A program made the translations under genes and the position numbers. Under the pieces are notes generated by a model. It was not told the DNA's origin and did not search any database. It saw only the letters and a program-made list of their open reading frames with translations. Below, piece by piece: positions 1 to 5,035 of a stretch of DNA of 5,724 bases. How positions within the stretch are numbered: position 1 is the stretch's first letter; the number at the start of each line of letters is the position of its first letter. The stretch covers positions 1 to 5,724 of the forward strand of contig JAFAFM010000138.1 of NCBI GenBank assembly GCA_023423495.1, read 5' to 3'. The DNA comes from Armatimonadota bacterium. GTDB lineage: Bacteria; Armatimonadota; Fimbriimonadia; Fimbriimonadales; Fimbriimonadaceae.

Positions 1-1066
1 AGGCTGGTCTACTCCGCCGACCGTTCACGAACAGCGAATCTTTCTTCAATGCCGCAAATGCTTCAACTGGCACATACGTCACACCGTCCCGGTCGAGAAG
101 CGTTCTTGGCAAGTTGATTCGCCTGCCATTTAGACGCATCTCTGATTTGTTTTGTTCAAGTTTGAGGCTGTTATCTTCATCTTCCAGATAGAAGACTCCG
201 TTCGCCGCACGCGTGACGTCGAGCCTCAATTGATCCGCCATGTCGATGAGCGGAACCATGACGGTCGAGCCATCATAAAACGGCTCTCGGTTCGCAGCAA
301 ACCGTAGCGGCCGATCATCGAATTCGACACGAATTGCGTCTCGCGTGGGCGGCTCGTTTCGATTTCGATCCTCGTACCGGTCTCGATCGCGGTCAGCATC
401 CCGACGGTCATCATATCTGTCGTCATATCGATCACCGTACGGATCGTCATATCGACCGTCGTTTCGCCAATCGATTACGACTTCACGGTCGAAAGCCGCA
501 CCCATCTTTTGCCCTTTCTCAACGATCAACTCTCCGCTGGTATTCAAAGCGTCGGTCTCCGCAATCAAGATTCCACCAAGAGCACCGATAACGGCCCCTT
601 CGAACGGCTTCTTGATCAACGATCCGAGAATCAAGCCACCTACGGTCGAGCCGATGACGACGTGATCTCTTCGGGTCTCCTTCTTGGCTTCCATTCGGCC
701 GTTACGGTCTCGCGAGACGTAGCGGTCGTTCAACGGAACGGGATAGGCATCGATGCTTGTTCGGTAACCGTCCGGCAACTCGATATCTGTAAATTCGAGT
801 TCTGCGTAAGCTTTCCGATCACGGTCCTTTCGCCGAATTTCCGCGATCCGGCCAATCAATTTTGTGCCGGACGGCAAGACCCGAGGATCTTCAACGACGG
901 CCGTGAAGCGGTCTCCGCGACGACTTGACTTGGCATTGATCGAATTCTGGAATTTGACCGCTACAACTTCGTTGTCACGAATGATGATCCGGTCAGATGA
1001 CTGCGCGCCAACGGTACTGGCGAAGAGCGCAAACAAGGCCACTGGGGCTAGCGTTTTCAATGACAT
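1..1066 (-). CDS. Exported protein with glycine-zipper segment, Arg/Asp/Tyr repeat and CuAO-N-like stalk domain (3' end outside window)
   Basis: The frame is open from the ATG at 1066 to the window edge (355 codons, no stop), so the C-terminus is missing. Residues 1-22 form a signal peptide (hydrophobic core LAPVALFALFA, likely cleavage after VGA-Q), so the protein is exported. Residues about 25-120 look beta-rich. Residues 139-169 are a hydrophobic glycine-rich segment (GSTVGGLILG, then GAVIGALGG), resembling a glycine zipper. Residues 204-236 are almost only R, D, Y with four-residue periodicity. Residues 245-350 match the copper amine oxidase N-terminal-like family (PF07833), with the VEFDDRPL, VMVPLIDMA, MRLNGRRINLP and VTYVPVEAF strand motifs; despite the name this is a cell-surface stalk module, not an enzyme. 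A TAG lies two codons upstream of the ATG; TTG at 1060 is an alternative start. It lies 53 bp after ribD and may be co-transcribed or separate. Function unknown; an envelope role is inferred. Confidence 0.85.
   Translation of the reverse strand, partial: MSLKTLAPVALFALFASTVGAQSSDRIIIRDNEVVAVKFQNSINAKSSRRGDRFTAVVEDPRVLPSGTKLIGRIAEIRRKDRDRKAYAELEFTDIELPDGYRTSIDAYPVPLNDRYVSRDRNGRMEAKKETRRDHVVIGSTVGGLILGSLIKKPFEGAVIGALGGILIAETDALNTSGELIVEKGQKMGAAFDREVVIDWRNDGRYDDPYGDRYDDRYDDRRDADRDRDRYEDRNRNEPPTRDAIRVEFDDRPLRFAANREPFYDGSTVMVPLIDMADQLRLDVTRAANGVFYLEDEDNSLKLEQNKSEMRLNGRRINLPRTLLDRDGVTYVPVEAFAALKKDSLFVNGRRSRPA
408..455. repeat. 12-bp coding tandem repeat (RYDD units)
   Basis: A 12-bp unit, tcgtcatatcga on the plus strand, is present exactly at 420-431 and 444-455. 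A two-mismatch copy lies at 408-419 and a diverged copy at 432-443, so the units are in phase. On the minus strand they encode tetrapeptides of the RYDD/DRYD type inside the exported protein. Because the unit is a multiple of three, changes in copy number would keep the frame. A looser R/D-rich continuation extends to about 340. Confidence 0.8.
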
Positions 1067-1077
1067 CTCCTACCTTT
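1067..1077 (-). promoter_or_regulatory. Double Shine-Dalgarno of the exported protein gene
   Basis: Read on the minus strand the sequence is AAAGGTAGGAG immediately before the ATG. AAAGG (1073-1077) sits 6 nt from the ATG at 1066. AGGAG (1067-1071) abuts that ATG but sits exactly 6 nt from a TTG at 1060, which would give the more classical signal-peptide start MKTLAPVALF. Either start may be used; the choice changes the protein by only two residues. Confidence 0.6.
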
Positions 1078-1092
1078 TACTGGTGCTAGATA

Positions 1093-1112
1093 GACGCTTA
1101 ATAGATAGCGTC
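1093..1112 (-). other. Small hairpin just after ribD
   Basis: A 6-bp perfect inverted repeat, GACGCT/AGCGTC, with an 8-nt AT-rich loop lies 8 to 27 nt after the ribD stop. It is not followed by a T-run on the minus strand, so it is not a standard intrinsic terminator. It may stabilise the mRNA end, act as a weak pause, or have no role. Confidence 0.4.
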
Positions 1113-1142
1113 GTTTCCATTATCTAGGATTACATGGAAACG
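1112..1142 (-). other. 9-bp perfect inverted repeat around the ribD stop codon
   Basis: The arms CGTTTCCAT (1112-1120) and ATGGAAACG (1134-1142) are perfect complements separated by 13 nt. The ribD stop codon TAA (1120-1122) sits at the edge of one arm, and the last ribD codons form the loop and the other arm. It abuts the smaller hairpin at 1093-1112, giving two stem-loops in tandem in the RNA. No U-tract follows. It could be a factor-dependent termination or mRNA-processing signal, or an operator for the downstream gene. The repeat is seen; its role is inferred. Confidence 0.5.
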
Positions 1143-2172
1143 CGGTAATCCAGACGTCCTGCCCGAGGGTTTGAACTGCATCAAACCGGAAGTTAAGCGT
1201 AGTTGCCAGGCTCTGAACACTCGTCGAGTTGAACCATGTTTGGCCGTTGCCTAGCAGTTTCGGAGCGATAAAGATTTCAAGTCGGTCGACAAGGCCAGCT
1301 TCCAAGAATTTGCGCACCGTGAAGGCCCCACCCTCGACGAGCAAACTCGTGATGCCCCGCTCAAACAAGGAGTCGAAGAGCGCGTCCAGTGGGATCTGGC
1401 CATGGTCGGTTGCTACTTCCAGGTCAAAGTCGAAAACCGGAGCTTGCACCACTCTGAGCTTAAGGGCCGCCTCATCGTAAACTTTCGCTGTGTTCGGGGT
1501 CTCACCTAGGGGATCCAAGACGATCCGGACAGGCTGATTGATCGTCTGGATATGTCGGACGGTTAACTCCGGGTCGTCGGCGATCACCGTTCCACTCCCA
1601 ACCAATACGGCCCCACACTCGGCCCTCAATTCATGTGCCTTTGTCCGAGCTTCCATACCCGTAATCCATTTGCTCTCGCCGGATGCCAAAGCAATCCGCC
1701 CATCCAGTGACATGGCAACTTTGGCGACGACGTACGGGCGCGACCTCCGAGTTGCCGTAAGCCACATCACGTTTGCTTCCTCAGCTTCTACCGACAACAA
1801 GCCACATTCGGCCTCAATTCCGGCTTGACGGAGCCGATCGAGTCCGCCCGTCGCTTTGGCATTTACTTCTCCCACGGCGACTACCACCCGGCGCACGCCC
1901 GCTTGAATGAGCGCTTCACTGCAGGGTCCTGTCCGCCCCTGGTGATTGCAGGGCTCGAGGGTCACATATGCCGTTGCGTCCTTTGCGGAAGTGCCCGCTT
2001 GGCCAAGTGCAACGACTTCGGCGTGAGGACCGCCCGCATACTCGTGAAATCCCTCTCCGACGAGGCAACCCTCTCTTGCGATCACGCATCCCACATGCGG
2101 GTTGGGAGCAGGATATCCCAGACGGCTCAGCTCGATCGCGCGCTGCATCCATGCGGCGTCACTGGCTGTCAT
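1120..2172 (-). CDS. ribD: Bifunctional riboflavin biosynthesis protein RibD (pyrimidine deaminase/reductase)
   Basis: RibD deaminates 2,5-diamino-6-ribosylamino-4(3H)-pyrimidinone 5'-phosphate and then reduces the ribosyl chain with NADPH, giving the cytosolic riboflavin precursor. With the ATG at 2172 it has 350 residues, a normal length. The N-terminal deaminase shows PNPHVG (23-28), the zinc and proton-transfer motif HAE (50-52), and PCNHQGRTGPC with zinc cysteines 75 and 84. The C-terminal reductase starts near RPYVVAK (145-151) and shows SLDGRIA, SKWITG, VGSGTVIADDP and LLVEGG (277-282). A GTG at 2178 would add two residues, but AGGTG just before the ATG and the residue spacing favour 2172. 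The start overlaps the upstream membrane-protein gene by 14 nt. The usual DPNP motif after the deaminase core is replaced by EVNAKATGG; the catalytic residues are intact, so both activities are expected. Confidence 0.96.
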   Translation of the reverse strand: MTASDAAWMQRAIELSRLGYPAPNPHVGCVIAREGCLVGEGFHEYAGGPHAEVVALGQAGTSAKDATAYVTLEPCNHQGRTGPCSEALIQAGVRRVVVAVGEVNAKATGGLDRLRQAGIEAECGLLSVEAEEANVMWLTATRRSRPYVVAKVAMSLDGRIALASGESKWITGMEARTKAHELRAECGAVLVGSGTVIADDPELTVRHIQTINQPVRIVLDPLGETPNTAKVYDEAALKLRVVQAPVFDFDLEVATDHGQIPLDALFDSLFERGITSLLVEGGAFTVRKFLEAGLVDRLEIFIAPKLLGNGQTWFNSTSVQSLATTLNFRFDAVQTLGQDVWITAFPCNPR

Positions 2173-2470
2173 GTTCACCTGGGTTCTTGCCGTGATCGCG
2201 AAGGGTGGATTCGAGGAGGATCTCTAAGTTGCGCTGGGATTGTTCGCGATACTCTTGCCTCGCTCGCCGGGCAATTAAATACGCACCCACAATACTCACA
2301 ATCAAGGCGGCCGCTTCCAGTCCGATGAACACCGCCCAACGTCGGAGAAAATCCACTTTTTCGGCACGGGGCGCATCGCTTCCGGGTTGGGGCCCCACGA
2401 TCCAGACGTAGCCAAACAGCAGCCCGATGCTGAAGATGATGCAAAGCGTGGTTATGACTTTAAGCCACAT
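2159..2470 (-). CDS. Small two-helix membrane protein between rpe and ribD
   Basis: This 103-residue protein is not one I recognise. It has two clear hydrophobic helices, about residues 4-26 and 45-66, joined by an 18-residue polar linker with several prolines and charged residues. A tail of about 37 residues follows that is strongly charged (RRARQEYREQSQR) and probably helical; the arginine cluster after helix 2 suggests that the tail is cytoplasmic. The ATG at 2470 lies inside rpe, giving a 19-nt overlap, and the 3' end overlaps ribD. No good Shine-Dalgarno is seen, so translation is likely coupled to rpe. The overlaps at both ends and the sensible membrane topology support a real gene. No function can be assigned from the sequence. 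Confidence 0.8.
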   Translation of the reverse strand: MWLKVITTLCIIFSIGLLFGYVWIVGPQPGSDAPRAEKVDFLRRWAVFIGLEAAALIVSIVGAYLIARRARQEYREQSQRNLEILLESTLRDHGKNPGEHDSQ

Positions 2471-3096
2471 AGCGATGAAAGACGCTGAAACGCCTCCCCA
2501 ACCGATTTGCCACGCGTCAGGTGGCTGCCAACCACGAAAAGGTTTGCGCCGTGGTCACGGGCGACGGGAAGCGTGTCCTCGTCGATCCCACCATCGACTT
2601 CGATCAAGACTCTTGGTGAGCGCTCGCGAATCCATGCCACTTTCGCCATTGTCGAGCGGATGAAGTCCTGTCCGCCCCAACCTGGATTTACCGTCATCAC
2701 CAAGACTTCATCCACCATATCGAGAACGCTTTCGATCGCCTGAACCGGCGTCCCCGGGTTGATGGCAATCCCCGCTTCAACTCCCATCGACTTCAAGCTC
2801 TGAGCCAGGCGATGGGAGTGAGCGGTCGCCTCCACATGGAAAATAATTCTCTTGCAACCTGCCGCCGCGAAAGGCTCAAAGTGCCGCTCTGGGGTCAAGG
2901 TCATCAGGTGAGCTTCGAGCATAAAATTGCCGAGCTTGCGGAGCCCTTTGGCCACCCCATCGCCAATAGTGATGGGCGGCACAAATTGGCCATCCATAAC
3001 ATCCAAGTGAATAATCTCCGCCCCGGCGCTGACAAGTTCTTGGACTGGTCCGGCCAGGTTGCTATGGTCGAATGATAGGATGGATGGGGCGATCAA
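2452..3096 (-). CDS. rpe: Ribulose-phosphate 3-epimerase
   Basis: Rpe interconverts D-ribulose 5-phosphate and D-xylulose 5-phosphate in the cytosolic pentose phosphate pathway. The 214-residue TIM barrel is full length. Family motifs appear in order: IAPSILSFD at the N-terminus, IIHLDVMDGQFVPPITIG (28-45), EAHLM (61-65), HVEA (87-90), AINPGTP (111-117), VMTVNPGWGGQ (133-143) and EVDGGID (166-172). Expected metal ligands are H30, D32, H63 and D168, with D32 and D168 as the acid/base pair; all are present. The usual phosphate-site GSAIF is here GSHLT (190-194). The start is TTG at 3096, the only one giving the standard IAPSIL N-terminus; it overlaps the stop of the preceding gene as TTGA. A PASTA kinase gene close upstream of rpe is a known Firmicutes arrangement. 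Confidence 0.97.
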   Translation of the reverse strand: MIAPSILSFDHSNLAGPVQELVSAGAEIIHLDVMDGQFVPPITIGDGVAKGLRKLGNFMLEAHLMTLTPERHFEPFAAAGCKRIIFHVEATAHSHRLAQSLKSMGVEAGIAINPGTPVQAIESVLDMVDEVLVMTVNPGWGGQDFIRSTMAKVAWIRERSPRVLIEVDGGIDEDTLPVARDHGANLFVVGSHLTRGKSVGEAFQRLSSLCGLKS

Positions 3097-3116
3097 TTGT
3101 TGTCCGTCGCCTCCTC
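3093..3116 (-). promoter_or_regulatory. TTGA stop/start junction with Shine-Dalgarno for rpe
   Basis: The TTG start of rpe (3094-3096) and the TGA stop of the PASTA protein (3093-3095) share a TTGA. A GAGGAGG lies at 3110-3116, inside the preceding coding sequence, 13 nt before the TTG. The layout suggests translational coupling by re-initiation rather than independent initiation. Confidence 0.6.
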
Positions 3117-4829
3117 GTCGGCTTTTTTCAGGCGAGTGGAAACGAGCTGATTATCGTAATAAATCTTGAAGGTGGCTTCCTTCCCGTAGCCTTGGGCCGG
3201 AATTTCCACGACATCTTCAGGTTGATGGGGGCTCTCGTAGATTGTCCGTTCTCCCCGAGCATCCACAATATCCACCTTCAGCAGAACGCCCTCCTCGAGG
3301 CCCGTCAGCCGAATCGTAAGGTTGTACAGGTACTGCTTATTGTTGTCCGGATCCAAAATTGTGCCAGCGGTCTTTCCACTGCTCACCACGACACTGACCC
3401 GGCCAAACCGATCGACTTTCGCCTTGGCGTCCGGGCTTTGGGAGATGATCATTCCCGCTTCGATCGTCGGGTCAGGTTGGCTGGAATAGCTTTCGCTCAA
3501 GCTTAGATTGATCGCTTCCAGCATCGCCTTTGCCTTGTCGATGGTCATGCCGCGAAGATCGGGAATAGTTACAAGTCGACTACCAGTGCTGATCTTCACA
3601 TTGATCGTCGCGCCCTCATGCCGCTTGTCACCTGCCTTCGGGTCCATCGCTAAAATTGTGTCGGGCGGATGCACCTCATTTGTCTCTCGGCCCGAGACAC
3701 GAATCTTGAGGCCAAGCGTTTCCAAGGTCTTGCGGGCTTCGGCCAGCTTGGCCCCTTTCACATTGGGAACCACGATAAGCTTGGGCTGACTGACATTGAA
3801 TACCACCCAGACGCAAATAAGCGCCAGGAAGACCGCGGCACACACCAAGAAGATCCAGACGAGCCAAGCCGGAACATCCCGAGGCTCTTTATCGCGGCCT
3901 TTGCGCTCCTCTGCCTCGATTTCCCGGATGGCCGACATCTTTGGTGCCACTGGCTGTTTCTCAACGGCTACGGAGCTCCTGAGGGGCCAATTCAGCGTCT
4001 TTCCAAACCGCAGCCCATCTTGGAGAATGCGCAGGTCGCTTAGCATTTCCTGAGCGTTCGGATATCGGTGCGCCGGATCCTTGGCCATCGCCTTCTTGAC
4101 AATTTCATCCAGTACCGCCGGCGTGGCGCTGTTGTAAATCTTGACGCTCGGAACTCCTGCGGTCGCGTGCTTGAGCGCCATCGCGGTTGGAGTGTCGGCT
4201 GAATAGGGCAGGCGGCCGCTAAGAAGCTGATACAACAAAATGCCAACCGAGTAAACGTCCGACGAAGGCGAAGGCATGCTGCCGGAACTAACTTCGGGAG
4301 CGAGGTAAGGCGCCATCCTTGGGAGCACGACGACTCCTGCAGTCTGACTGCCGCCATAGGCTTCCCACAAACCGGGAAGCTGCAAACGGCATTGGCCGTC
4401 GGGCATGCTGGCAATGTTATATGCGGATACGTCGCCATGAGCCATCCCGCTCTGGTGCATTGCGTTTAGCCCTTCACAAATTGAAATTGCCGTGGAAACG
4501 GCTACGGAAACCGAAAAAGGCGCCAGTTTATCGATGCGTTGCTGCAAGGATTGCGCCGACGTGAATTCCGTGACAATGTACGACCTCCCTTCGTCATCAT
4601 CGACTTCGATATAGGCTTCCATGCCCGGCCCGATTGCACCCATGTGCCGATTCGCGACTTGTCGGATCCGCTCGATAAATTCCGGTTCATTGGAATACGG
4701 AGGTTTGAGAATCCGAATAATGACTTCCCGGCCCCGTACCCGATCCTTCGCGCGATAGACCTCAAAAATCGGCGTTTGCCCGATCTGATCTACGATCTCG
4801 TACTTCACATTAAGCACGTCGCCAATCAA
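3093..4829 (-). CDS. Transmembrane PASTA-repeat protein with degenerate Ser/Thr kinase domain (probable pseudokinase)
   Basis: The protein has 578 residues with the architecture of PrkC/PknB/Stk1 receptor kinases. A cytoplasmic kinase-like domain (about 8-272) is followed by a charged juxtamembrane stretch, one membrane helix (about 320-344), two external PASTA repeats (350-416 and 419-485) and a beta-rich C-terminal domain (about 496-568). PASTA repeats of relatives bind peptidoglycan fragments or lipid II. The kinase core is abnormal. The glycine loop reads GQTPIFEVY, the beta3 lysine is R39 (VIIRILKP), the C-helix glutamate position is V58, the catalytic loop is HGDVSAYN (131-138) without its lysine, and DFG is LPG (151-153). 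D133, N138, APE (177-179), D191 and R255 remain, so the fold is probably kept but Mg-ATP phosphotransfer is doubtful. TTG at 4829 overlaps the upstream stop, with AAGGAG 11 nt before it; GTG at residues 5 or 8 is less likely. Confidence 0.93.
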   Translation of the reverse strand: MIGDVLNVKYEIVDQIGQTPIFEVYRAKDRVRGREVIIRILKPPYSNEPEFIERIRQVANRHMGAIGPGMEAYIEVDDDEGRSYIVTEFTSAQSLQQRIDKLAPFSVSVAVSTAISICEGLNAMHQSGMAHGDVSAYNIASMPDGQCRLQLPGLWEAYGGSQTAGVVVLPRMAPYLAPEVSSGSMPSPSSDVYSVGILLYQLLSGRLPYSADTPTAMALKHATAGVPSVKIYNSATPAVLDEIVKKAMAKDPAHRYPNAQEMLSDLRILQDGLRFGKTLNWPLRSSVAVEKQPVAPKMSAIREIEAEERKGRDKEPRDVPAWLVWIFLVCAAVFLALICVWVVFNVSQPKLIVVPNVKGAKLAEARKTLETLGLKIRVSGRETNEVHPPDTILAMDPKAGDKRHEGATINVKISTGSRLVTIPDLRGMTIDKAKAMLEAINLSLSESYSSQPDPTIEAGMIISQSPDAKAKVDRFGRVSVVVSSGKTAGTILDPDNNKQYLYNLTIRLTGLEEGVLLKVDIVDARGERTIYESPHQPEDVVEIPAQGYGKEATFKIYYDNQLVSTRLKKADEEATDNN

Positions 4830-4846
4830 GTTTCGTCGTGCTCCTT
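4826..4846 (-). promoter_or_regulatory. TTGA stop/start junction with Shine-Dalgarno for the PASTA protein
   Basis: The TTG start (4827-4829) and the TGA stop of the small membrane protein (4826-4828) share a TTGA. AAGGAG at 4841-4846, inside the upstream gene, is 11 nt before the TTG. This is the same layout as at the rpe start and decides the TTG over the later GTG codons. Confidence 0.6.
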
Positions 4847-5035
4847 GGCTGGGATGAAGAAGAACGCAAGGGCCACCATGAAAAGAAACAGCGAGAGGTA
4901 AACGATCTCCGGCCGGTCAACCTTTGCGGCATACTCCGCGGCGCTATTGGAAAGATAGGCTGCTTGGCTTGCCAAATACCCGGCGACCAAGAGGACACAC
5001 CCAATGATCCCGATAAGCAAGCGGAGTCTAGCCAT
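4826..5035 (-). CDS. Small two-helix membrane protein between aroB and the PASTA pseudokinase
   Basis: From the ATG at 5035 the product has 69 residues; a TTG at 5050 would add five (LFRT after the start). I do not recognise the family. A short basic N-terminus (MARLRLL) leads into a hydrophobic helix at about 6-27. A polar segment with E34, K38, D40, R41 and E43 follows, then a second very hydrophobic helix at about 44-61 (VYLSLFLFMVALAFFFI) and a short acidic tail. The basic N-terminus suggests both ends are cytoplasmic with a short external loop. The gene overlaps the aroB stop by 8 nt and shares TTGA with the PASTA gene. No Shine-Dalgarno is evident, so expression probably depends on aroB translation. 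The position suggests, but does not show, a link to the PASTA protein. Confidence 0.78.
   Translation of the reverse strand: MARLRLLIGIIGCVLLVAGYLASQAAYLSNSAAEYAAKVDRPEIVYLSLFLFMVALAFFFIPAKEHDET

Noticed and set aside
334..928. Overlapping plus-strand open frames (85, 106 and 139 residues)
   Set aside because: They lie opposite the continuous open frame of the exported protein, have biased R/S-rich or featureless composition caused by the repeat, and show no recognisable motif.
1067..1119. Intrinsic terminator between ribD and the exported protein gene
   Set aside because: Stem-loops are present, but there is no U-tract after either of them.
1099..1131. Sigma-70-like promoter for the exported protein gene
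   Set aside because: AT-rich -10-like strings exist (TAGATAAT, TATCTATTAA), but no convincing -35 lies at 16-18 bp spacing.
1825..2328. Plus-strand 167-residue frame
   Set aside because: It is antisense to ribD and the small membrane gene, both of which have strong family or topology support; no domain is recognised.
2452..3096. FMN riboswitch or other regulatory RNA before ribD
   Set aside because: The sequence upstream of ribD is fully coding and no riboswitch core is recognised; a leader for the operon would lie beyond 5724.
3669..4043. Plus-strand 124-residue frame
   Set aside because: Antisense to the membrane and PASTA region of the pseudokinase; a shadow of the real frame.
4371..4379. 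DFG loss as a sequencing error
   Set aside because: The codons read CTT CCC GGT in frame, several changes from any Asp-Phe-Gly codons, and other catalytic positions are lost independently.
4040..4438. Minus-strand 132-residue frame
   Set aside because: It is another frame of the pseudokinase kinase domain. I considered a frameshift explaining the lost DFG, but the real frame is continuous with APE and later motifs in phase.
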